In this document: positions 45,986 through 53,858 of the stretch, piece by piece
Layout: every line of letters starts with the position of its first letter
How positions within the stretch are numbered: the stretch's first letter is position 1
Origin: Eubacteriales bacterium
GTDB taxonomy: Bacteria > Bacillota > Clostridia > Lachnospirales > Lachnospiraceae
Assembly: GCA_030524585.1 (NCBI GenBank)
Contig: JAUNGJ010000011.1
Span: forward strand, 1-58,746
Direction of reading: 5' to 3'
Length of the DNA: 58,746 bases
Translations under genes and position numbers: made by a program
The notes under the pieces: model-generated
The model's input: the letters and a program-made list of their open reading frames with translations, nothing else
Database searches by the model: none
Told to the model about the DNA's origin: nothing

Positions 45986-47413
45986 TTATGCTTCTGTTTT
46001 CTCCAGCTTCTCATTGCCGATTCCAAGGAAGCTCAAAACCACTACCAGAATCGGAACAAGCGGGAAGAGAATTGCATATGGGAAGAACTGCCCGATTGTC
46101 ACGCCGTACACATTTCCTGAATAGAATGCACAGAAGGACCATGGCAGGCAAAGGGTTGTAAGAAGACATCCGGACAATGCAATCGTAGCCGCCCGCTTCG
46201 GATTATATCCCGCCTTCTCAAACGGTCTCTTCAGCAAATCATTACTGATAATAACCGGTGGATATGGGTCTGCCGTAACAACGCCAAACAGCAGGATTGC
46301 CAGCATAGAAACAAGATGCAGCTTTCCAGGACTCTTAATATCCTTAAAGATCGTCTTCTGAATCACATCAAATACGCCAATCACATCCAGCAGGCCAACA
46401 CAGGCCAGCGCACAGAACAGAAATATTACGGAATCCGCCATTGAGAACATGCCGCCGCGGTTTACCAGCGATGCAAGCTCCGGTGAGATTTCTTTTCCCG
46501 CCAGAAAGGCATCGGAGGAGAATCCACTGTATGCTCCGGAGATTACCTGTCCAATATCATATCCCTGGAACACAACACCCTGAATCAGAGCCACAAACCC
46601 GGAACCGAACAAAACCAATACCGTCGGAACCTTCATAACCGACAGCACAATTGCAAGTACGATTGGGAGGATCAATATCGGATTCGTATTAAAGTTTGCG
46701 TGCACATCTGCAACAAAAGCCTGTACATTTGCCATCGCATCTGCTGTTCCGGCAGTGTTCATCAATCCCAGCACAAAGAACCAGATCGTTGTGATAACTG
46801 TTGCGATGCCAAGAGGTCTTGCCATATCCTTCATACATTCATATGTAGTCATCTTATTTACCTGAGCCGCACAGTTTACAATATCTGCCACCGGCGAAAT
46901 ATACTGGCCAAACCAGGAACCGCAGATTACTGCTGCCGCCGCCATTCCTGCCGGAATTCCCTGCAGCGTTGCCACGCTGAACATTACCACGCCCAGAGTT
47001 CCCATAGCTGCAAAGCTAGAACCAATTGCAAGCGCCAGAATCGACAGCAGGATAAAGGACAGCACCAGACAATACTTCGGAGATATCAGACTTGCCAGCC
47101 ATCCTACCAAAAGAGGCATCGTTCCCGATATCATACAGCATCCGATCAGAAAACCAATGCCTATAAGAATTAAGAAGCATGGTCCCATAGATGTAATCTT
47201 TGCCACGATTCCTGCCTGCATTTCCTCCCAGGATGCATGGCATCTCCAGGCAATGAGCATATTAACCCCCGTGCATACGACCAGCATCATTTTAAGGTCA
47301 TATCCCAGCACACCGTTCCCCACACCTATGATCACAAGCATACAGATAACTGCAAAATACGCCTCAAACACGGTGGGCTGTCTGTGTTCTTTCTTTTCTC
47401 TTTGTTTTTTCAT
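45986..47413 (-). CDS. NhaC-family Na+/H+ antiporter-like transporter
   Basis: 475 residues, roughly 11-12 membrane helices. SSFAAMGTLGVVMF and WFGQYISPVADIVNCAAQVNKM resemble the conserved polar membrane motif of NhaC proteins; a second polar stretch TADPYPPVIISNDLLKR is near 380. Members exchange Na+ for H+ or an organic anion. First gene after the sigma-54 promoter; AAGGAAGGAG precedes the ATG. With the NSS symporter of the sister operon it may recycle sodium, or exchange substrate and product (inference). Confidence 0.87.
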   Translation of the reverse strand: MKKQREKKEHRQPTVFEAYFAVICMLVIIGVGNGVLGYDLKMMLVVCTGVNMLIAWRCHASWEEMQAGIVAKITSMGPCFLILIGIGFLIGCCMISGTMPLLVGWLASLISPKYCLVLSFILLSILALAIGSSFAAMGTLGVVMFSVATLQGIPAGMAAAAVICGSWFGQYISPVADIVNCAAQVNKMTTYECMKDMARPLGIATVITTIWFFVLGLMNTAGTADAMANVQAFVADVHANFNTNPILILPIVLAIVLSVMKVPTVLVLFGSGFVALIQGVVFQGYDIGQVISGAYSGFSSDAFLAGKEISPELASLVNRGGMFSMADSVIFLFCALACVGLLDVIGVFDVIQKTIFKDIKSPGKLHLVSMLAILLFGVVTADPYPPVIISNDLLKRPFEKAGYNPKRAATIALSGCLLTTLCLPWSFCAFYSGNVYGVTIGQFFPYAILFPLVPILVVVLSFLGIGNEKLEKTEA

Positions 47414-47463
47414 TTCTTACTCCTTCCTTTTCGTTTTTCGTTCTACCTTGTGTATAAATTAAC

Positions 47464-47480
47464 AAGCAAATTCTGTGCCA
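47464..47480 (-). promoter_or_regulatory. Sigma-54 (-24/-12) promoter P1 of nhaC operon
   Basis: Minus-strand TGGCACAGAATTTGCTT fits the consensus TGGCAC-N5-TTGCW exactly. It lies 50 bases before the nhaC ATG. The 22-base segment 47460-47481 recurs identically at 57837-57858. Confidence 0.93.
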
Positions 47481-47572
47481 GCCCGGCCAGCCTTTTATCT
47501 AACATCCATGTGCATCGTTTTCTTCCCCAGTATCTTCATATCCGCGAGCTGCGCATCATTGCGCGAAGCGCA

Positions 47573-47617
47573 TTTTATGTCACAGGGAATCCCGACGGGA
47601 TTTCCTATGACATAAAA
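47573..47617. promoter_or_regulatory. Imperfect 21-bp inverted repeat upstream of P1 (candidate enhancer site)
   Basis: Arms 47573-47593 and 47597-47617 match at 19 of 21 positions around a 3-base centre; the outer parts are TTTTATGTCA and TGACATAAAA. The centre is about 140 bases upstream of the predicted P1 start, the usual distance for an enhancer-binding protein. Its right arm touches the U-run of the rpoN terminator. Confidence 0.55.
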
Positions 47618-47663
47618 AAGAGAGCGACTAATATTAGGCATCTGCCCAAAATCAGTCACTCTC
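47614..47663 (-). terminator. Rho-independent terminator after rpoN
   Basis: On the minus strand GAGAGTGACTGAT pairs with ATTAGTCGCTCTC and is followed by TTTTTT (47614-47619). It ends the long Mo-hydroxylase-rpoN operon. Confidence 0.82.
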
Positions 47664-47678
47664 CTTCTCTGGTTTTTT

Positions 47679-48956
47679 CTAATCTCTTTCCTGTCGTTCC
47701 ATACTGGATGGTATCCCCATTTCCTGGCGGTATTTCGCAACTCCTCTTCTGGATAGCTGTATCTTGTCCTTCTTTAGCTCTTCGCTGATCCGCTGATCAC
47801 TGAGGGGGACTTTCTTGCTTTCTTCTTCTACCAGATTCCGAATCCGCTCCTTAATCTGTATTACCGATTTCGTATCGCCGCCGGTTCCCACTCCGGAAAC
47901 AAACACATCCTTCATAGCCAAAATACCGCCGGAATATTCCATATATTTATTGCGGATCGCTCTGCTGACCGTCGATACATGAATCCCAAGCGCAGATGCT
48001 ATATCTTCCATCTTTAACGGCTTAAGCCCGCCTTTGCCCTCGAAGTAATCCGCCTGAGCATCCAATATCTGTTCCGTAACTTTTAATATGGTTCTTCTTC
48101 TCTGCTCAATACTGTTTATAATGAAACGGGCTTTATCTAATTTCTTTTTAAAGTAGAGCTTCAGCTCTTCGTCCTCTGCCCTCTGATACATCCTGACATA
48201 GTAATCATTGATCTCATAATTACCAACCCATTCATCATTCATGCAGATCTCCCACTTCCCGTCCCGTTTTCTGCAGATAATATCCGGCACAATATATTCG
48301 CTTTTCTGCATACCAACTCCCGCTAAAGGTACCGGTTCCATCTTTTTAATAAATTCCACATACTTTTTCGTCTGTACCGATGATATCCCCAATGCCCGGG
48401 TAATCGTTCCGATTCTTCCCTTTGAGATGTCCTCCAGATGATATGTAATCATATCTTCCAGAATTTCGTCGCAGATTCCAAGCCTGTGCAGCTGTATGAG
48501 AAGGCACTCTTTCAGATCCGATGCAAATATTCCCGCCGGCTCCAGCTCTTTTAGGTGATCCAGGCAGCTCATTACAAGCTTCGTATCTACCTGCAGCAGC
48601 TCTGCAATATCATCAATCGACTCCGTAAAATATCCTTTGCCATCCAGGCATAAAATCAACGCGTTCATCACTCTCTGCTCGGCCTTTGTATAGATTTCCA
48701 TATTCAGCTGTTCCTTAATCAAAACACCAGCTTCCTGTCTATCATACACCGGAATATCTCTTAGATCAGAAAATCTCTCTTCCCCCATCACTGCGCTTTT
48801 GCTTCCTGTATATTCAAGCATAGGATTTTCCAGATATTCACTTTCCAAAAGACTCTGCAGCTCCATATTATTAAGAACCAAAAGCTCTAGGGATTGAAGT
48901 TGTGTTTGATTTAATAAACAATTACATTCAACGGATAACCTTTGCTCAATGCCCAT
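47679..48956 (-). CDS. rpoN: RNA polymerase sigma-54 factor
   Basis: 425 residues. The N-terminal activator-interacting region is Gln/Leu-rich (LLNQTQLQSLELLVLNNMELQSLLESEYLENPML). The core-binding domain is in the middle, then a helix-turn-helix ALGIHVSTVSRAIRNKYM (near 330), and the RpoN box is SRRGVAKYRQ (near 402-411; consensus ARRTVAKYR). Sigma-54 recognises -24/-12 promoters and needs an AAA+ activator, which is encoded two genes upstream. The last gene of the operon that it probably transcribes itself. Confidence 0.95.
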   Translation of the reverse strand: MGIEQRLSVECNCLLNQTQLQSLELLVLNNMELQSLLESEYLENPMLEYTGSKSAVMGEERFSDLRDIPVYDRQEAGVLIKEQLNMEIYTKAEQRVMNALILCLDGKGYFTESIDDIAELLQVDTKLVMSCLDHLKELEPAGIFASDLKECLLIQLHRLGICDEILEDMITYHLEDISKGRIGTITRALGISSVQTKKYVEFIKKMEPVPLAGVGMQKSEYIVPDIICRKRDGKWEICMNDEWVGNYEINDYYVRMYQRAEDEELKLYFKKKLDKARFIINSIEQRRRTILKVTEQILDAQADYFEGKGGLKPLKMEDIASALGIHVSTVSRAIRNKYMEYSGGILAMKDVFVSGVGTGGDTKSVIQIKERIRNLVEEESKKVPLSDQRISEELKKDKIQLSRRGVAKYRQEMGIPSSMERQERD

Positions 48957-48972
48957 ACCTATCTGTCCTTTA

Positions 48973-49944
48973 TCAATCTGTCCTATTTCTGATCAGAGCC
49001 ACCGTGACTGCCATGGCGATTTCATATGGCGTCTCACATTTATATTCCTCCAGCGTAATATCAGTAAGTCGCTGTATCTCCTCCTGAGTATATCCGTGTT
49101 TCCTGAGCCATTCTTTTCCCTGCATTTTCTGCTGCTCATTGTTTACCGTCAGAATACTGCGGACAGGCGTCTCCAATATCTGCCCCATCACAGTTTTGTC
49201 ACACTGGAAGCTCCTGGTTAATATAACCACATGATCTTCCGGTTCAATCAGCAAACATTTTAGCTTGTTATAAGCTCTGATCTGGATATCATACGCCCTC
49301 GGAAATCGCTCCCTGTTCGCATATTCAATGCTGTCATCAATAATCACAGTCCTAAAATTTGCCTTATCCAGCATCTCAACCAGTTCCAACGCAATATTGC
49401 CGCCGCCGATAATATATACCTTCCCGTTATAGTGTATCGGTTCCAGATAATATTTCACGTCTTCTGTAATAATTTCCGCGTGTTCCGGACGCGCCTTACA
49501 GACCGAGGCCGGAATTCTGCACCCGCAGGATACCCCAAAAGCGTCTATGACTGCCATTTCTGCTGTATGCAGATTCACCGCAAGCCACATATTTTCACCT
49601 TCTCTGATCAAATCAAGCGCACGCCAAACCATCTGTCTGTTTTGAGGCTTTCCTGCCTCTATATAGCAGAAGCAGACCCTGGCCTTCTCCTCTTCTCCCC
49701 CAAAAGAGTACGCAAATTCTCCCATTGTGCCGCGGCATTCATCAAACAGGCTCTGTGCCCACAATTCCACACTATGCTCTACATAGGTTTTATAGAAATA
49801 GCCATATATGAGCCCAAGCTCATCAATCAGCATATGCGTTCCATACTGATTTCTGGCTCCTGCGCCATCCTGCATTAAAATTGCCGCCACAGAATCCTTT
49901 CCTTTATTTATCTGCTCACATAAACTTTCAAACAATGTTCTCAT
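48973..49944 (-). CDS. Divergent XdhC-like maturation factor
   Basis: 323 residues. The N-terminal half has VAAILMQDGAGARNQYGTHMLIDELGLIYG, corresponding to the CoxI strand VxxxGSxPRxxGAxMLV but without the Ser-Pro-Arg triad. The second half is a Rossmann fold with VYIIGGGNIALELVEMLDKANF and VVILTRSFQCDKTVMGQIL, as in XdhC C-terminal domains. Order is the standard one, unlike the XdhC in the cofactor operon. Probably the dedicated chaperone for this hydroxylase. The start overlaps the activator stop by four bases; rpoN follows after 16. Confidence 0.78.
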   Translation of the reverse strand: MRTLFESLCEQINKGKDSVAAILMQDGAGARNQYGTHMLIDELGLIYGYFYKTYVEHSVELWAQSLFDECRGTMGEFAYSFGGEEEKARVCFCYIEAGKPQNRQMVWRALDLIREGENMWLAVNLHTAEMAVIDAFGVSCGCRIPASVCKARPEHAEIITEDVKYYLEPIHYNGKVYIIGGGNIALELVEMLDKANFRTVIIDDSIEYANRERFPRAYDIQIRAYNKLKCLLIEPEDHVVILTRSFQCDKTVMGQILETPVRSILTVNNEQQKMQGKEWLRKHGYTQEEIQRLTDITLEEYKCETPYEIAMAVTVALIRNRTD

Positions 49945-51377
49945 CTTTTATCCTCTGAATGTTCAATTCCCAGCTTCTGCATTCGATATTGCAGATTAGA
50001 ACGCGTGTAGCCAATCATTTTTGCCGTCTTTGATATATTCCACTCGGTTTTCTCTAAGGTCTCCAGGATAACTTCCTTTTCTATCTCTGACAAATAGGTC
50101 TTCAAATCCCCCTGTACAAAGGAACCGCCCTTTTTCTTCCCCTTTGCCAAATACGGCTCTCGGATATAAGGATTCAGATGAAATACACTCATCTCTTCCC
50201 CAGGCTCCATCATGACCAGGCCACTCTCAATGGCATGTTCCAGCTCCCTGACGTTCCCCGGCCACTTATGGAAAAGCAGCGCATTCTTCACATCTTCGGT
50301 CATCTCTATCTTGGGTATTCCGTAGATCTTCGCATATTTCCGCATAAAATACTCGGCAATCGTGATAATATCCTCTTTGCGCTCCCGAAGCGGAGGAATA
50401 TCGATACAAATAACAGATACCCGGTAATATAAATCATCCCTCAGCGTATTATTCTGAATACACTCCAGCGGCGGTTTATTACAGGATGCAATGATTCTGC
50501 AGCAGATGGGCGTGTCCACGGTTCCGCCGAGTCTGCGTACCGTCTTTTCCTGAATCGCACGAAGCAGCTTTGTCTGAAGGTAAATCGGCATAGAGTTCAA
50601 TTCATCCAAAAAAAGCGTTCCATTCTTCGCCTGTTCAAACAGTCCCTGGGTATCGCCGGCGCCGGTAAACGCTCCCCGCTTCGTTCCAAACAGCATGCTC
50701 TCTAAAAGTGTATCCGGTATCGCCGCACAGTTTACTGCAATAAAAGGGCTGTCTTTAAACACACTGGCATTATGTATGCTCTGCACAAACAATTCTTTTC
50801 CTGTCCCTGTCTCGCCATACACCAGAACCGGGGAGCTGCTCAGCGCCGCTTTCTTCGCCATCTTAATCGCTTCCCGGATCTGCGGACTGTCCCCTATGAT
50901 ACGGTCAAAGGTGTAGCTTGTTCCATTTTCGCCCTTTCCCTGGGAGACCAATTGTTTTTGTAATTCAATCGTCTTGGTCAGCAATTGACGGATTCCGTCA
51001 TGAAAACGGGTAATTGCAAATGCTCCTATCAATTCCCCATCCCGTTTTATCGGATATGCACTCCCAAGCTGATGTACCTTCTTGCCTCCTTTTGTGATGT
51101 AAGAAAGGTCCTTATTTAATACCGGCTCTCCGGTTTTCAGTACCTGAAGAATTGCTCCGTTTTCATTATCCTTAAAAATATCCGTAAATTGCTTTCCCAG
51201 AACCTGTTCTACCTGCATATCATCATAAATAGAAGAAGGCAGGTTATATAAAATAATCCGCCCATTTCTATCACATGCTAACATCCCCTGGTCTACGGCA
51301 GAATCATAAATCGCCCGCAAAATAAAAACTTCATTTTCCAAGTCTTTGAATTGCTTTTTCTTATTGTCGTCGCCCAT
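49941..51377 (-). CDS. Sigma-54-dependent enhancer-binding activator (PAS-AAA-Fis)
   Basis: 478 residues from ATG 51375-51377. PAS-like sensor at about 20-130 (AVDQGMLACDRNGRIILYNLPSS; GAFAITRFHDG), AAA+ domain with GETGTGKELF (near 185), the sigma-54-contact loop GAFTGA (near 237), Walker B GTLFLDELN, and RERKEDI. The C-terminal Fis helix-turn-helix is NISKTAKMIGYTRSNLQYRMQKLGI. A PAS sensor points to a small ligand, possibly the pathway substrate (inference). The only activator in the window, so it is the likely driver of P1 and P2. Confidence 0.94.
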   Translation of the reverse strand: MGDDNKKKQFKDLENEVFILRAIYDSAVDQGMLACDRNGRIILYNLPSSIYDDMQVEQVLGKQFTDIFKDNENGAILQVLKTGEPVLNKDLSYITKGGKKVHQLGSAYPIKRDGELIGAFAITRFHDGIRQLLTKTIELQKQLVSQGKGENGTSYTFDRIIGDSPQIREAIKMAKKAALSSSPVLVYGETGTGKELFVQSIHNASVFKDSPFIAVNCAAIPDTLLESMLFGTKRGAFTGAGDTQGLFEQAKNGTLFLDELNSMPIYLQTKLLRAIQEKTVRRLGGTVDTPICCRIIASCNKPPLECIQNNTLRDDLYYRVSVICIDIPPLRERKEDIITIAEYFMRKYAKIYGIPKIEMTEDVKNALLFHKWPGNVRELEHAIESGLVMMEPGEEMSVFHLNPYIREPYLAKGKKKGGSFVQGDLKTYLSEIEKEVILETLEKTEWNISKTAKMIGYTRSNLQYRMQKLGIEHSEDKR

Positions 51378-51395
51378 GATGCCCTCCATTGTTAA

Positions 51396-51441
51396 TTTTC
51401 TGACTAGCTGTATTTTTATTCTACTATACTTCGTCAGAAAA
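51396..51441. promoter_or_regulatory. 9-bp inverted repeat upstream of the activator gene
   Basis: TTTTCTGAC (51396-51404) and GTCAGAAAA (51433-51441) are a perfect inverted repeat in the 72-base gap between the NSS gene and the activator. TATAGT and TAGAAT, possible -10 boxes, lie between the arms on the minus strand. Confidence 0.45.
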
Positions 51442-51449
51442 CGACATGA

Positions 51450-52823
51450 CTAATTGATAAAAAATTTCGATATATATCCTGACAGGAATGAAATTCCTAT
51501 CACAATCGGAATAAGATATCTCAATATTTTAAACATTCTCTCCGGGAACCTCAAGCCCTTTCCTTGATTTGCTTCTTTTACAAAATTATCCCAGCCCCAG
51601 CCTTTTTTACTGATACAAAATGCCGCATAAATCAGGCTTCCCAGCGGCAGGATATTATTGGTAACAAGAAAATCCTCGAAATCCATAATGGTGCTTCCTG
51701 CTCCAAAAGGCTGAACACCTTTCCAGACATTATATCCCAGGATACATGGCATAGACAGAATCAGCATACAGACAATATTACCTGCAACCGATTTTCTCGC
51801 TGTGCATCCCGTCAGATCTACTACCATAGAAACAATATTAGCAAACGCCGTTATTACAGTTGAAAATGCTGCAAAAAACACTGCTATTAGGAAGAAACTT
51901 CCTATAACGCGCCCTCCCGGCATAGATGCAAATACACTCGGAAGTGTCACAAATACCAGATCCGGCCCACTGTCCGGCTGAATTCCGCAGGAGAAGCATG
52001 CGGGGAATATAATCATTCCCGCAAGCAGCGCCGCTACCGTATCTAACGCAACAATCCAGAATGCTTCACTGACAAGGCTTCTCTCTTTCCCGATAAAGCT
52101 TCCAAATACGCCAATGGATCCCATTCCGATTCCCAATGTATAAAAGGCCTGAGTCATCGCTGCATTGACCGGCTCCCAGATTCCGTTCGCAAATAATCTC
52201 CCAAAATCCGGCTTCAGATAAAAACTGATTCCCGCTCCGGCTCCATCCAGCGTCATTACATAGAAGGCCACCCCTATCATCAGCGCAAACAGGCTTCCTG
52301 TTATGATCGTACAGAATCGTTCAATCCCATTGCGGATACCGCCGGCACAGATCAGAAAAGCCGCCACAACAATCAATCCGGTTGTAATCATCATTGTAAC
52401 CGGCTGATCCAGCATTTCTGTATACACTGTTCTGATCTGAGCAGTGTTTTTTCCCTGAAATTCACCATTTACCATCTTTACTGCAAATAACAGCACCCAG
52501 CCTGCCACCGTTGTATAAAACATCTGAAACAGATAGTTTCCTGCAAAAGCCGGATATTTGATCAGGTGCCATTTCTGCCCTGGAGCCTCCAGCACATCAA
52601 AGCTTCTCGTTATACTTTTCTGACTCGCCCTTCCTACTGTAAGCTCCATGGTAATCAGCGGAAATCCCAGCACCACCAGAAATACAAGATAGATCAAGAT
52701 AAATGCCGCTCCGCCATATTTTCCTGTAATGTACGGGAATCTCCAGATATTCCCAAGTCCAATCGCACAGCCTACCGCTGTAAATACAAATCCTACCCTC
52801 GTCGAAAATTTTTCTCTCTCCAT
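51450..52823 (-). CDS. Sodium:neurotransmitter symporter (NSS) family amino acid transporter
   Basis: 457 residues with about 11-12 helices. TM1 has FVFTAVGCAIGLGNIWRFPYITGKYGGAAF, the NSS signature holding the sodium and substrate sites, and GFPLITMELTVGRASQKS is in loop 1. LeuT-type bacterial members import amino acids with Na+. Ligand cannot be read from sequence. The start at ATG 52821-52823 has GGAGG six bases upstream. The gene sits between the oxidoreductase and the activator, so it probably imports the pathway substrate. Confidence 0.92.
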   Translation of the reverse strand: MEREKFSTRVGFVFTAVGCAIGLGNIWRFPYITGKYGGAAFILIYLVFLVVLGFPLITMELTVGRASQKSITRSFDVLEAPGQKWHLIKYPAFAGNYLFQMFYTTVAGWVLLFAVKMVNGEFQGKNTAQIRTVYTEMLDQPVTMMITTGLIVVAAFLICAGGIRNGIERFCTIITGSLFALMIGVAFYVMTLDGAGAGISFYLKPDFGRLFANGIWEPVNAAMTQAFYTLGIGMGSIGVFGSFIGKERSLVSEAFWIVALDTVAALLAGMIIFPACFSCGIQPDSGPDLVFVTLPSVFASMPGGRVIGSFFLIAVFFAAFSTVITAFANIVSMVVDLTGCTARKSVAGNIVCMLILSMPCILGYNVWKGVQPFGAGSTIMDFEDFLVTNNILPLGSLIYAAFCISKKGWGWDNFVKEANQGKGLRFPERMFKILRYLIPIVIGISFLSGYISKFFIN

Positions 52824-52853
52824 CTTTATCCTCCGGTAACTGATCATTTCAGC

Positions 52854-53843
52854 TTAGTTTCTGCTGTTATCCCCAAAATAAATTCCGCATGCCGGTGATT
52901 TTAAAGTGTTATGGTATCCGGCCGGTGCATCTGCAATAAATGGAATCGCATTTACAATCGAACCAATCGTGGATGCCATACCTCTGTCCGGCGTATAATT
53001 GCACATACAGTCAATCATCGGTGTTCCTTCAACCTTTAGATGATCATAGTATTTTCTTTCCGGATCCTCCACCATAACATAGTTCATTTCCAGCTTCTGT
53101 TCCCCATCCTGAAAACCGCGGACAGTAGCTTTTAATCCATATACCCTGCCGCTTTCGTTTACCATAGGTGCTTTATCTAAAGTAACATCATCAATCTTCC
53201 ATCCAAATGCATCTGCCACATACGGAATGGAAGCCTTCAGCTCTTCTTTTGACTTAACGGTGCCTGCTTCGATTCCCTTATAGTAATCCTCTTCCTGAAG
53301 CGTAATTCCCCATTCCGCCGCATTACTTTCATCAGAAAAAGCCTGTACGTCTGCATAATGGGTAAAGGCAATATTCTTTACATCTGTGCTTCCTTCCGTC
53401 ATGGAAATAATAAAGCGTTCTTCGGTCTGGGTTGCGCCCCGGCCAATATAGCTGACTCCGTTCTCCTTACACAGCCGGTCAATCTCTTCTGCTATCTCTT
53501 TATCCGTAAATTCTAAATTGCAGGTCTCCGCACTGGCAACAATCGCATTCATACCGCTCTTAAGAGCCGGGATCAACTGCTGGTAGGTCTCCTGTATTCC
53601 CACCGGCGACGCTGTATTGATAATTACATCGGCTTTTTTCTCAGCACAGAATGCTTCAAGATCATTCGTAACAGCAACGCCAATTGCTGATCCCCCTGTC
53701 AGTTCTCCCACATCTTTGCCTATTTTTTCCGGATCAATATCAATGGCTCCTACCACTTCAATTCCTTTGCGGTTCTGCAATGTCTGCACAATACCAGAGC
53801 CGACACTTCCGACACCCAAAATCACAACCTTAATACTACTCAT
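52854..53843 (-). CDS. DapB/2,4-diaminopentanoate-dehydrogenase-like NAD(P) oxidoreductase
   Basis: 329 residues (330 if the preceding adjacent ATG is used). Rossmann motif VVILGVGSVGSGIVQTL at the N-terminus; VIINTASPVGIQETYQQLIPALKSGMNAIVASAETCNLE follows the pattern of dihydrodipicolinate reductase-like proteins; the C-terminal part has LKATVRGFQDGEQKLEMNYVMVEDP and AIPFIADAPAGYHNT. The closest function I can name is the ornithine-fermentation 2,4-diaminopentanoate dehydrogenase, an amine dehydrogenase. No partner ornithine genes are here, so the substrate differs or is unknown. 15 bases after the Mo subunit gene. Confidence 0.82.
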   Translation of the reverse strand: MSSIKVVILGVGSVGSGIVQTLQNRKGIEVVGAIDIDPEKIGKDVGELTGGSAIGVAVTNDLEAFCAEKKADVIINTASPVGIQETYQQLIPALKSGMNAIVASAETCNLEFTDKEIAEEIDRLCKENGVSYIGRGATQTEERFIISMTEGSTDVKNIAFTHYADVQAFSDESNAAEWGITLQEEDYYKGIEAGTVKSKEELKASIPYVADAFGWKIDDVTLDKAPMVNESGRVYGLKATVRGFQDGEQKLEMNYVMVEDPERKYYDHLKVEGTPMIDCMCNYTPDRGMASTIGSIVNAIPFIADAPAGYHNTLKSPACGIYFGDNSRN

Positions 53844-53858
53844 CATTTTCCCTCCTTT

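Noticed and set aside
47561-47580. GCGC-rich small hairpin near the P1 upstream repeat
   Set aside because: Short palindrome without a U-run or conserved context; probably part of the intergenic secondary structure only.
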